DNA from: CAZGSN01 sp964371655
Lineage (GTDB): Bacteria; Desulfobacterota; Binatia; HRBIN30
Length of the DNA stretch: 64,000 bases
Assembly (NCBI GenBank): GCA_964371655.1
Contig: CAYJOD010000022.1
Span: 20,968 to 84,967 of the forward strand
Direction of reading: 5' to 3'
Each line of letters starts with the position of its first letter. Position 1 is the first letter of the stretch. A program made the translations under genes and the position numbers. The notes below the pieces were generated by a model, which was not told the origin of the DNA, did no database searches, and worked only from the letters and a program-made list of their open reading frames with translations. Below, one piece after another: positions 1 to 7,953 of this stretch.

Positions 1-93
1 GTCCTCCAGGCAAAGCGAGAGCGTGTTCCGAATGTTCTTCTCGTCGTCGATGATGAGGACTCGCGGTTGTGGGCCGAGCTCCGAGTCCGTCAT
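1..93 (-). CDS. Response regulator, N-terminus only (runs off window)
   Basis: The 31 visible residues start at the ATG complementary to 91-93 and run off the left edge. They contain the first beta strand and acidic pocket of a receiver domain (VLIIDDEKNIRNTL, Asp16-Asp17). The strand resembles the receiver start of the sigma54-type regulator at 11732 (ILIVDDEKNIRTHL), so an NtrC-like regulator is plausible. The effector domain lies outside the window, so the output cannot be stated. The gene is divergent from the lipoprotein at 374. Confidence 0.8.
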   Translation of the reverse strand, partial: MTDSELGPQPRVLIIDDEKNIRNTLSLCLED

Positions 94-373
94 TTCGCCC
101 TCACCCTGCATGCACATCGTTTCACCGTGTCTGACAACAGCAAGCTCCTCGCCAACCGCCCGCCCCCTCCGGATTCGACCGCTCCCAAAGCTCGATGTCT
201 TCACGTCTTGCGTTTCGCACGGACGTGACTCCTTGGAACCGGCATCTTGCAACCTGACATTGCACAAAGCGGCTCCGCACAAATCATTGTGGGGTGATCA
301 GCGACGTGTCCGCCTCGCCGGACTTGTTGGCCGCCGTTTTGCGTGGTCTACAAGCACCCTGGAAGGTGCAGAG
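94..373. other. Divergent intergenic region, no gene seen
   Basis: This is the 280-bp space between the leftward response regulator and the rightward lipoprotein. It should hold both promoters. I see no convincing -35/-10 pair, no sigma54 box with correct -24/-12 spacing and no strong inverted repeat. Open frames here lack any protein-like character. Confidence 0.5.
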
Positions 374-1222
374 ATGAATTGCAGATCGATTGGTGTGTGG
401 ATGCTTCTGGCCGCGGCCGTGGGATGCAGCGCTGAGCCGGCACTGCTGCGGCAGATACGCAAGGGGCGACTGATCAATGCGATCGAGCACGCTCTCCTCG
501 AGTCCGTCGGTGCCGAGAAGAGCGCCGTACTGGCGACGACCGATGAGGAGTCGCAAGCGTTGGCGGACGAGTCGCAGCGCTTCGCAGCGGAGATCAATCG
601 CCGGCGCGACGAGTTGCGCCCACTTATCGTTGCCGATGCCCGCGCCCAGGAGATCGAGAAGCTCGACGCCTTCGACGCCGCATGGGCTGAGCTAGAGAGC
701 GTGGACAAACGACTTCTCGCGCTCGCGGTGGCAAACACCAACCTGAAGGCGACCCGGCTGTCCGCACGCGAGGGAGCGACCGCTCTCAACCGCTTCGTCG
801 ACACCCTCACCGAGATGCAGAGCTCAGCGACCGACCCCGAGATGATTCGCACCCTGTCGCGGGCTTCCGTGGCGGCGCTACGCGTGCACACCTTGGTCCC
901 TGTCCACATCCCCAGCGCCGATGACGCCGAGATGACGCGCTTGGAGCAAGAGATACGCGCGTTGAGCAACGAGGTCGATCGCAGCCTCACGACTGCACGC
1001 GAGAGCGGCCTATTGTCACCGGAAAAGCTCGCGACGGCGTCACAAGCGTGGAGCGACTACCAGCACGTCCTTGCCGACGTGCTCCGGCTCTCACGGGAGA
1101 ATACGAACGTCATCTCGTTGGACGTCTCGATTCACGAGAAGCGTCAGGCAACCAAGCAATGCTTGTCCGCACTCTCGGCGCTCTCCGCCGCGGTGGAGTC
1201 GGGTCCACAGGCGACCCGCTAG
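374..1222 (+). CDS. Lipoprotein with chemoreceptor-like four-helix sensor region
   Basis: The protein has 282 residues. The N-terminus (MNCRSIGVWMLLAAAVGCS) is a short signal peptide ending in a lipobox-like AVGC, so the product is probably lipid-anchored outside the inner membrane. The rest is helical and rich in Ala, Glu and Arg, with no other membrane segment. Residues after about 85 read like the ligand-binding four-helix bundle of methyl-accepting chemotaxis proteins, with heptad-like helices and an ENTNVISLDVSIHEKRQ stretch. There is no HAMP or signalling domain, so it would be a free sensor or binding bundle. The ATG at 374 was chosen because the lipobox follows it; the frame is open upstream without such a signal. 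Exact function unknown. Confidence 0.65.
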   Translation: MNCRSIGVWMLLAAAVGCSAEPALLRQIRKGRLINAIEHALLESVGAEKSAVLATTDEESQALADESQRFAAEINRRRDELRPLIVADARAQEIEKLDAFDAAWAELESVDKRLLALAVANTNLKATRLSAREGATALNRFVDTLTEMQSSATDPEMIRTLSRASVAALRVHTLVPVHIPSADDAEMTRLEQEIRALSNEVDRSLTTARESGLLSPEKLATASQAWSDYQHVLADVLRLSRENTNVISLDVSIHEKRQATKQCLSALSALSAAVESGPQATR

Positions 1223-1658
1223 CTTCTGCGGCGCGCAGCCGTCGCTGCAATCAACTCGCTTCGTTTTGTCTCCGGCATTGTGACCAACGGGACTCGGGCG
1301 GTCTCTACTTACTGGGCCTTGCGCAGTACCGTGACAGGAAGGACGCCCTTCGATACGCCGCCAAGAGGCGGCTACTCAGGGCGAACGGTCAATCGTGGCA
1401 TCGAATCAGGAGCTTCCCGTTCACCCCGAGTAGGCCCCGTCTTTCCAGGGGCCGTATCGACGGGCGGTTTTCGGTAACCCCATCATGCGAGGCTCAGTAA
1501 GTTGGGACCGTCCGATTCCTGAGATTCGCAGGATGCAGACGCGGCATTCAGGCAACCTGCAATACGAGTATCGTCTGACCCCGATTCAGCCTCGCGCACA
1601 TCTGGCGTCACGACATGGATTGTCTCTTGCTGCATGTGACTTCGGAAGGCGGATGCAG
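1223..1658. other. Intergenic region before the kdp small ORF
   Basis: No protein-like frame was found over 436 bp. A small hairpin with GGCCCC and GGGGCC arms and a 9-nt loop sits at 1433-1453. It has no T-run, so it is not a clear Rho-independent terminator. The region probably includes the kdp promoter, but no promoter motif could be assigned. Confidence 0.4.
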
Positions 1659-1742
1659 ATGCTTGACTCAATCTTCGTGATCGTGACCATCACGTTTTTC
1701 GGGATGGCCTGGGCCTACGTACGTGGCTGCGCGCGACTCTGA
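1659..1742 (+). CDS. 27-aa single-span membrane peptide upstream of kdpF
   Basis: The reading frame gives MLDSIFVIVTITFF, then GMAWAYVRGCARL and a stop: one hydrophobic helix followed by a short positively charged tail with a cysteine. A good ribosome site (GGAAGG, 1644-1649) lies 9 nt before the ATG at 1659, while the in-frame ATG at 1653 is too close to it. From memory, similar peptides ending in AYVRGCERL-like tails occur just upstream of kdpF in many bacteria; this is recall, not a search. It may be a small accessory subunit of the Kdp potassium pump, which is inference from position and topology. Confidence 0.7.
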   Translation: MLDSIFVIVTITFFGMAWAYVRGCARL

Positions 1743-1750
1743 TCTACTAT

Positions 1751-1787
1751 TTCCGAACATCGTCGCGCGGCACGACGATGTTCGGAA
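1751..1787. promoter_or_regulatory. Perfect 15-bp inverted repeat between small ORF and kdpF
   Basis: Arms 1751-1765 and 1773-1787 are perfect reverse complements (TTCCGAACATCGTCG) around a 7-nt loop. It starts 8 nt after the small ORF stop and lies 130 bp before kdpF. There is no T-run after it. It could be an operator for the Kdp regulator, an attenuator, or an RNA-stabilising stem. A second run of related GCGATAT/ATATCGC words follows at about 1788-1870. Confidence 0.6.
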
Positions 1788-1917
1788 GCGTATCGCATAT
1801 GGCATATCGCGTATCGTCGGACCGCATCTCGGCCCTCCGAGCGATAAGCGAACGGCGATGAGCGATATGCGGCGCGGGCCCTTGGGTTGCGGGCGGTAGC
1901 CCGCGCTAGGAGGACAC

Positions 1918-2007
1918 ATGACTCTTGAGTACGAACTCGGCGGATTGATCGCCGTAGTCCTGACCATCTACTTGCTCTACGCGCTCATTCGTCCGGAGCG
2001 GTTCTAG
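1918..2007 (+). CDS. kdpF: K+-transporting ATPase subunit KdpF
   Basis: The product is a 29-residue peptide with one membrane span (GGLIAVVLTIYLLYALIRPE) ending ERF, the size and ending expected of KdpF. It is preceded by a strong AGGAGG ribosome site. In the family, KdpF is a lipid-like stabiliser of the KdpABC complex in the inner membrane. It sits 10 nt upstream of kdpA, in the usual FABC order. Confidence 0.9.
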   Translation: MTLEYELGGLIAVVLTIYLLYALIRPERF

Positions 2008-2017
2008 GAGCCTGACC

Positions 2018-3739
2018 ATGACACTCAATGGATGGCTTCAGATACTTCTCTTCAGCCTCGTCGTCTTGGCGCTGACCAAGCCGCTCGGCCTCTACATGTT
2101 CCGTGTGTTCGAAGGCGACTCGCAGCCGCTGCCACGCGTATTCGGACCGATTGAGCGAGCGCTCTACCGACTCTGCGGCGTCGACCCGAAGACGGAGCAG
2201 AGCTGGCAAGAGTATGCGCTGGCGCTGCTTTTGTTCAGCGCGCTGGGCCTGCTCGTCACCTACGCCATTGAACGCGGGCAGGCGTGGTTGCCGTTCAACC
2301 CGCAAGACTTCCCGCCAGTACCGGCGGACCTCGCCTTCAATACGGCCGCGAGCTTCACCACGAACACCAACTGGCAAGCCTACAGTGGCGAATCGACGAT
2401 GAGCTACCTGACGCAGATGGCCGGCTTGGCGTGGCATAACTTCACGTCGGCGGCGGCCGGGATTGGCGTCGCTCTCGCCATCAGTCGCGGGCTGACGCGG
2501 CGCTTGCAACCAGACGACCCGAGAACCATCGGCAACTTTTGGGCCGATCTCATTCGGGCGATCGTGTACGTCCTGCTGCCGATCTGTATTCCGCTCGCGT
2601 TGGTGCTGGTAGCCGCGGGTCTGATCCAGAATCTCAAGCCGTACGTCGAGCTGACAACGCTGGAAGGCATCAAGCAAACCCTCGCGATGGGACCGGTGGC
2701 GTCGCAGGAAGTTATCAAGCAACTCGGAACCAACGGCGGCGGTTTCTTCAATGCCAACAGTGCCCATCCGTTCGAGAACCCGACTCCGTTTACGAACTTC
2801 ATTGCCATGGTCCTCATCTTCGCGATCCCCGCGGCTCTCACCAACACCTTCGGCCGTATGGCCCGCGATCAAAAACAAGGCTGGACGCTGTTTGCGGCGA
2901 TGGCGGTCTTGTTCTGCGTCGGCGTCAGCGTTGCCTACTATGCGGAGGCCGGTGGCAACCCGGTCGCGCAGGGCCTGGCGGTCGACCAGACGGCTGGCAA
3001 CATGGAAGGGAAGGAAGTTCGTTTCGGCATCGCCAACTCGACACTGTTTGCGACGGTCACCACCGACGCATCGTGTGGTGCCGTCAACGCGATGCACGAT
3101 AGCTTCACCCCGCTCGGCGGCCTGGTGCCGTTGGTGAACATTGAATTGGGTGAAGTGATCTTCGGCGGCGTCGGTGCCGGGCTCTACGGCATCCTGATCT
3201 TCGCGCTTCTGGCCGTCTTCATCGCCGGGCTCATGGTCGGGCGCACGCCCGAGTATCTCGGCAAGAAGATCGAGCAGCGCGAGGTCAAGCTGGCGATGTT
3301 CTACATACTGATCTTTCCGCTGCTCATTCTGGGATTCTCCGGGTGGGGCGCGGTGGCACCCTACGCGACCTCATCATTGAACAACGCCGGGCCGCACGGG
3401 CTGGGCGAGATCCTCTATGCCTTCACCAGCGGCGCCGGAAACAACGGCTCGGCTTTCGCGGGATTGAACGCCAACACGCTCTGGTGGAACACCACCCTCG
3501 CGATCACGATGCTCGCCGGCCGGTTTCTCATGATCGTTCCGGTATTGGCGATCGCCGGTTCCCTCGTGGGCAAGAAGGTCGTGCCGCCGTCGCTCGGAAC
3601 CTTTCCAACCGATGGGACGTTGTACGTGGCGCTCCTGGTCGGAGTGGTGGTCGTCGTTGGCGCACTGACCTTCTTCCCGGCCTTGTCGCTGGCTTCCATC
3701 GTCGAGCACTTTCTGGCCCAGAACGGCAAGCTCTTCTAG
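2018..3739 (+). CDS. kdpA: K+-transporting ATPase, potassium-binding subunit KdpA
   Basis: KdpA is the channel-like subunit of the high-affinity potassium pump. The 573-residue length is normal for the family. The four selectivity-filter loops are visible: TNTNWQAYSGE near residue 112, LGTNGGGFFNANSAHPFENP near 235, GAVNAMHDS near 352 and GAGNNGSAF near 470, each followed by a helix of the superfamily-of-K-transporters fold. An AGGAG site precedes the ATG. It is the second gene of kdpFABC, 14 nt before kdpB. No missing motif or frameshift was seen. Confidence 0.97.
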   Translation: MTLNGWLQILLFSLVVLALTKPLGLYMFRVFEGDSQPLPRVFGPIERALYRLCGVDPKTEQSWQEYALALLLFSALGLLVTYAIERGQAWLPFNPQDFPPVPADLAFNTAASFTTNTNWQAYSGESTMSYLTQMAGLAWHNFTSAAAGIGVALAISRGLTRRLQPDDPRTIGNFWADLIRAIVYVLLPICIPLALVLVAAGLIQNLKPYVELTTLEGIKQTLAMGPVASQEVIKQLGTNGGGFFNANSAHPFENPTPFTNFIAMVLIFAIPAALTNTFGRMARDQKQGWTLFAAMAVLFCVGVSVAYYAEAGGNPVAQGLAVDQTAGNMEGKEVRFGIANSTLFATVTTDASCGAVNAMHDSFTPLGGLVPLVNIELGEVIFGGVGAGLYGILIFALLAVFIAGLMVGRTPEYLGKKIEQREVKLAMFYILIFPLLILGFSGWGAVAPYATSSLNNAGPHGLGEILYAFTSGAGNNGSAFAGLNANTLWWNTTLAITMLAGRFLMIVPVLAIAGSLVGKKVVPPSLGTFPTDGTLYVALLVGVVVVVGALTFFPALSLASIVEHFLAQNGKLF

Positions 3740-3753
3740 CGAGGAATCTGAGC

Positions 3754-5805
3754 ATGACAGCAAGAACCACACGAGAGCAGTCGCTGTTCGACCGAAACAT
3801 CCTCGGACCAGCCGCGATCGACAGCCTGCGTAAGCTCGCGCCACGACATGTGGCGAGAAACCCGGTGATGTTCGTGGTTGAGGTGGGCAGCGTCCTGACC
3901 ACACTGATCTGGCTACGTGATCTGGTTGCCGCACCCCCCGGAGCCGCGCCGGGCTGGTTCACACTGAGCGTGTCGCTGTGGCTCTGGTTTACGGTGGTAT
4001 TCGCCAACTTCGCCGAGGCGGTGGCCGAGGGCCGCGGCAAGGCGCAGGCGGCGACACTGCGCAAGATGCGCAAAGAAACGACCGCTCGCCGGCTCGTCGA
4101 TGGACACGAGCAGCCGGTGCCTGCCTCAGACTTGAAGAAGGGCGATGTCGTGGTCGCGGAAGCGGGCGATCTCATTCCCGGCGACGGCGAGATCATCGAG
4201 GGTATAGCCTCGGTCGATGAATCGGCGATCACCGGAGAGTCGGCACCGGTCATTCGTGAAAGTGGCGGCGATCGATCGGCGGTGACGGGCGGGACCAAGG
4301 TGCTCTCGGACCGAATCGTGGTCCGCATCACCGCCAATCCCGGCGAATCCTTCCTCGACCGCATGATCGCACTGGTCGAGGGTGCCAGCCGGCAGAAGAC
4401 GCCGAACGAGATCGCGCTGCACATTCTGCTGGTCGGACTCACCATCGTATTCCTCATTGCCTGCGTGACCCTGGTACCGCTGGCGGCCTACTCAGGAATT
4501 CCGCTGTCGGCAACTGTCGTCGTGGCGCTTCTCGTCTGCCTCATCCCCACCACGATCGGTGGGTTGCTGTCGGCTATCGGCATTGCCGGCATGGACCGCC
4601 TGCTGCGCAAGAACGTCCTGGCAATGAGCGGGCGTGCGGTCGAGGCCGCAGGTGACGTCGACACCTTGCTCCTCGACAAGACCGGTACCATCACCCTCGG
4701 CAACCGCATGGCGTCGGAGCTCATTGCGGTCGGCGGTGCTCCCGTCGAAGACCTGGCCGACGCGGCGCAGCTCGCCAGTCTCGCCGACGAAACCCCCGAA
4801 GGCCGCTCCATCGTGGTGCTCGTGAAAGAGCAACACAAGCTGCGCGCGCGCGACGTTCAGCAAATCGGGGCGCACTTCATCCCGTTCAGCGCGCACACGC
4901 GCATGAGCGGCTGCGACCTTGATAGTCGTGTCATCCGCAAGGGCGCGGTGGATGCCGTTTGCACGCACGTGCAGTCGCTCGGTGGGCATATCCCCGCGGG
5001 TCTCGATGCTATCGTGCACGGGATCTCCGACACCGGCGGCACACCCCTCGCCGTCTCCGACGGCAATCGGATTCTGGGGATCATTCACCTGAAGGACGTC
5101 GTCAAAGGCGGCATCAAAGAACGTTTCGAGCGCTTTCGCGCCATGGGTATTCGCACGGTGATGATCACCGGCGACAACCCGCGCACAGCGGCAGCCATTG
5201 CCCGCGAAGCCGGGGTCGACGACTTTCTCGCCGAGGCGACACCGGAGGCGAAGATGCGGCTGATCAAGCAGGAGCAGGCCAAGGGGAAGCTCGTCGCCAT
5301 GACCGGCGATGGAACCAACGATGCGCCGGCCCTGGCGCAAGCGGATGTCGGGGTCGCCATGAACACCGGTACACAGGCGGCGAAAGAAGCCGGCAACATG
5401 GTCGATCTGGATTCCAATCCCACCAAGCTGCTCGAGGTCGTCGAGGTCGGCAAACAACTGCTGATGACCCGCGGCTGTCTGACCACCTTCTCGATTGCCA
5501 ACGACGTCGCCAAGTACTTTGCCATCCTGCCGGCGTTGTTCATGGTCGTGTTCCCGGAAATTGCGCCCCTCAACATCATGGGTCTGACCTCACCGCTGAG
5601 CGCGATCCTCTCGGCCGTCATCTTCAACGCGATCATCATCATCCTGCTCATCCCCCTGGCGCTGCGCGGGGTACAGTACCGCCCACTGGGCGCGGCGGCC
5701 TTGCTGCGACGCTCACTGCTGGTTTACGGGGTGGGCGGGGTCATTGCGCCGTTCGCCGGCATCAAGCTTATTGACATGATCCTGGCGGCGGTCGGATTGG
5801 TTTGA
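3754..5805 (+). CDS. kdpB: K+-transporting ATPase, P-type ATPase subunit KdpB
   Basis: KdpB is the ATP-hydrolysing subunit (EC 7.2.2.6). The 683 residues start at the ATG 3754 behind GAGGAAT. Visible motifs are the actuator loop SAITGESAPV, the phosphorylation motif DKTGT with Asp308, and the hinge motif TGDGTNDAPALAQADVGVA. The length and an Asp next to the E. coli position (307) fit the family. It ends 8 nt before kdpC and belongs to the kdpFABC operon. The frame is open far upstream inside kdpA, but homologs begin near this ATG. Confidence 0.97.
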   Translation: MTARTTREQSLFDRNILGPAAIDSLRKLAPRHVARNPVMFVVEVGSVLTTLIWLRDLVAAPPGAAPGWFTLSVSLWLWFTVVFANFAEAVAEGRGKAQAATLRKMRKETTARRLVDGHEQPVPASDLKKGDVVVAEAGDLIPGDGEIIEGIASVDESAITGESAPVIRESGGDRSAVTGGTKVLSDRIVVRITANPGESFLDRMIALVEGASRQKTPNEIALHILLVGLTIVFLIACVTLVPLAAYSGIPLSATVVVALLVCLIPTTIGGLLSAIGIAGMDRLLRKNVLAMSGRAVEAAGDVDTLLLDKTGTITLGNRMASELIAVGGAPVEDLADAAQLASLADETPEGRSIVVLVKEQHKLRARDVQQIGAHFIPFSAHTRMSGCDLDSRVIRKGAVDAVCTHVQSLGGHIPAGLDAIVHGISDTGGTPLAVSDGNRILGIIHLKDVVKGGIKERFERFRAMGIRTVMITGDNPRTAAAIAREAGVDDFLAEATPEAKMRLIKQEQAKGKLVAMTGDGTNDAPALAQADVGVAMNTGTQAAKEAGNMVDLDSNPTKLLEVVEVGKQLLMTRGCLTTFSIANDVAKYFAILPALFMVVFPEIAPLNIMGLTSPLSAILSAVIFNAIIIILLIPLALRGVQYRPLGAAALLRRSLLVYGVGGVIAPFAGIKLIDMILAAVGLV

Positions 5806-5813
5806 GGTGTGAT

Positions 5814-6419
5814 ATGTGGACAACGATGCTGATCGCGGCGCGAACCACCGCTGTGACGCTGGTGCTTACCGGACTTCTCTATCCGCTGGCAGTCACCGGC
5901 ATGAGCCAGCTGCTGTTCTCTTACCAGGCCAACGGTAGCCTCCTTCTGGACGACCGCGGCCAACCCGTTGGCTCGGAGCTGATCGGACAGACATTTACCA
6001 ATCCGGCATATTTCTGGCCGCGACCATCGGCCGCCGGCGACGGCTACGATGCGACCGCGTCAGGAGGTTCCAACCTGGGGCCGACCTCGCAGAAGCTGCA
6101 CGACCGTATCGCCGCCGAGATTACCCGCCTTACTACGGCCAATCCTGACGCGGGTGGCCCACCCCCGATTGAACTGGTGACCACATCGGCAAGCGGGCTC
6201 GATCCGCATCTCTCCCCCGCCGGCACCTTCTGGCAGGTGGCGCGCGTCGCGCACGCCCGCGGCGTAATGACCGAACGGGTTCGCACGGCGGTTGAGAGCC
6301 AGATCGAGGGACGCGACCTCGGTGTTCTGGGTGAACCGCGGGTGAACGTGCTTCGCCTCAATCTGACGCTCGACCGATTGTTCGGCCGCCCAGCGATCAT
6401 CGCGGCCGCGGGTGGTTAG
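5814..6419 (+). CDS. kdpC: K+-transporting ATPase subunit KdpC
   Basis: The 201-residue protein has one N-terminal membrane helix (VTLVLTGLLYPLAVTG). Its periplasmic domain has the family signatures GSELIGQTF, FWPRPSA, SGGSNLGPTSQ and VNVLRLNLTLD. KdpC anchors and tunes the KdpAB complex. The ATG at 5814 follows GAGGTG; a second ATG at 5826 is possible. A proline- and serine-rich insert around residues 110-130 replaces the usual short loop. It is the last gene of kdpFABC; a repeat block separates it from the sensor genes. Confidence 0.95.
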   Translation: MWTTMLIAARTTAVTLVLTGLLYPLAVTGMSQLLFSYQANGSLLLDDRGQPVGSELIGQTFTNPAYFWPRPSAAGDGYDATASGGSNLGPTSQKLHDRIAAEITRLTTANPDAGGPPPIELVTTSASGLDPHLSPAGTFWQVARVAHARGVMTERVRTAVESQIEGRDLGVLGEPRVNVLRLNLTLDRLFGRPAIIAAAGG

Positions 6420-6793
6420 CCAGGACTTCTCACCGCAGAGACGCCGAGACGCAGAGAACGCTTTGGACGGTTGAAATTACTGACTACTGCAAAAGAAAAG
6501 AAGATGGACCACAGAGACACAGAGGCCACAGAGAAACGGCTGGGTGTTCAAGCACAGTTGTTGACCCCCATTTCTCCGGGTTCTTTCTCGGTGTCCTCTG
6601 TGCCTCTGTGGTTGGTCCTCTTCGTCCGTTCCGCGTTTGGGTTTCTATTACTGATGCAACGCTCAATGATCATGACTTTGGCCCGATCGATTCCGTGCAC
6701 GCTAGTGTTCGGCGGATGTGCAGGCGTTCTCAGAATACCTTCTTCTCCGCGCCTCTGCGTCTCTGCGGTGAAGTCTTGGTGAGAGAACCTGGT
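6420..6793. repeat. Family B palindromic element (copy B1) with C1 nested inside
   Basis: The left end (CACCGCAGAGACGCCGAGAC at 6430) and right end (6739-6793) are inverted copies of each other, with arms of about 45 bp built from short CAGAG-type words. Copy C1 lies inside. The inner sequence at about 6650-6720 (GACTTTGGCCCGATCGATTC) recurs in copies near 29880 and 36340. The element fills nearly the whole gap between kdpC and kdpD and codes for nothing recognisable. Confidence 0.85.
6506..6618. repeat. Family C palindromic element (copy C1)
   Basis: Inverted arms GGACCACAGAGACACAGAGG (6506) and CCTCTGTGCCTCTGTGGTTG (near 6595) enclose about 45 bp. It is nested inside B1. A second copy is at 40005-40119, and similarity continues to the right of both copies. 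Confidence 0.85.
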
Positions 6794-6801
6794 TAGGCTT
6801 C

Positions 6802-7953
6802 ATGCCGCTCCCGCAACCGCGCCCTGAAGATTTTCTCGAGCTAGTCGAGCGCGCCAAACGCGGCCGGCTCAAGGTGTATCTCGGCTTCGCCGCGGGCGTG
6901 GGTAAGACCTATCGGATGCTGGAAGAGGCGCACGTGCTGCGCAAGCGCGGCGTCGACATCGTGTTGGGCGCCATCGAGACGCATGGCCGCGCCGAGACGG
7001 CCGCGCTCATCGAGGGGCTTGAGTACGTCCCACACCGAAAGGTCGAGTATCGCGGACTGGCGATCGAGGAGATGGATGTGGAGGCGGTCATCGCGCGCCG
7101 CCCGCAGCTCGCCATCGTCGACGAAGTCGCGCATACCAACGCGCCGGGCTCGCGCAACCGTAAGCGCTATCAGGATGTTCTCGATATCATCGAGGCTGGC
7201 ATCAACGTCATCTGTGCGTTCAATATTCAGCACCTCGAAAGCCTCAAGGACCTCGTCGAACGCGTGACCGGGGTGGTCATCCGCGAGACCGTTCCGGACA
7301 GCTTTCTCAAGCAGGCCGATCAGGTCGTGAATCTCGACCTCGCCGCCGAAGACCTCCTCGACCGTTTGCGCGCCGGCAAGATCTACGACCGCGAGAAGGT
7401 CGGATGGGCGCTTGCCCACTTCTTCAAGGAGGACAACCTCGCCGCTCTGCGTGAGTTGGCCCTGCGCGAAGTCGCGGAGAGCCTCGACCGGGCTAAACCG
7501 ATGGCCACTCCTGGGCCAATGGCAGGTCCGAGTGGAGCCACCGGCCGGTTGATGGTGTGTATCTCGTCTTCGTCGCCGCGAGCGGGAACCCTGCTGCGAC
7601 GCGGCTCGCGCATGGCGGGGCGGCTCAACACGGACTGGCTGGTCGTCTACGTGGAGACGCCCGAGGAAGCGCCCACGCGCATCGACGCCGAGGCGCAGCG
7701 TCACTTGCTGGCCAATATCGAGAAGGCGCGCGAGCTCGGGGCAATTGTTGCGCGCCTGCAGAGCCGGGAACCTGTCCGCGCGCTGCTCGACTATGCGCGT
7801 ACTCATGGGGTCGCGCACATCATGATCGGTCGTTCGCACCGACCCTGGTGGCAGCAGATTCTCGGCCGCTCCTTCGTGATTCGCATGATCAAGGAGGCTG
7901 CGGGCTTCGATCTGCACATCATTGCGCGCGACGACGCCGAGGACGCCTCGTGA
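6802..7953 (+). CDS. kdpD: Truncated KdpD: KdpD sensor domain plus USP-like domain
   Basis: The 383 residues cover only the N-terminal cytoplasmic half of the KdpD potassium/turgor sensor. The KdpD domain occupies about residues 8-220, with Walker A GFAAGVGKT (Lys35) and the family motif VDEVAHTNAPGSRN. A universal-stress-protein-like domain follows (about 250-380, ending IMIGRSHRPWWQQIL). The four-helix DUF4118 membrane domain and the kinase core are absent. The stop overlaps the GTG start of the next kinase by 4 nt, so translation is probably coupled. DUF4118 reappears in the kinase at 10128, which suggests KdpD has been split across several proteins. Confidence 0.92.
   Translation: MPLPQPRPEDFLELVERAKRGRLKVYLGFAAGVGKTYRMLEEAHVLRKRGVDIVLGAIETHGRAETAALIEGLEYVPHRKVEYRGLAIEEMDVEAVIARRPQLAIVDEVAHTNAPGSRNRKRYQDVLDIIEAGINVICAFNIQHLESLKDLVERVTGVVIRETVPDSFLKQADQVVNLDLAAEDLLDRLRAGKIYDREKVGWALAHFFKEDNLAALRELALREVAESLDRAKPMATPGPMAGPSGATGRLMVCISSSSPRAGTLLRRGSRMAGRLNTDWLVVYVETPEEAPTRIDAEAQRHLLANIEKARELGAIVARLQSREPVRALLDYARTHGVAHIMIGRSHRPWWQQILGRSFVIRMIKEAAGFDLHIIARDDAEDAS

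Noticed and set aside
233..260. Possible sigma54 promoter (TTGGAACC ... TTGCA) before the lipoprotein
   Set aside because: The spacing between the GG and GC elements is two bases too long for a -24/-12 promoter.
1985..3097. 370-residue minus-strand frame over kdpA
   Set aside because: Highly charged His/Arg/Glu-rich antisense translation of a membrane-protein gene; kdpA is unambiguous.
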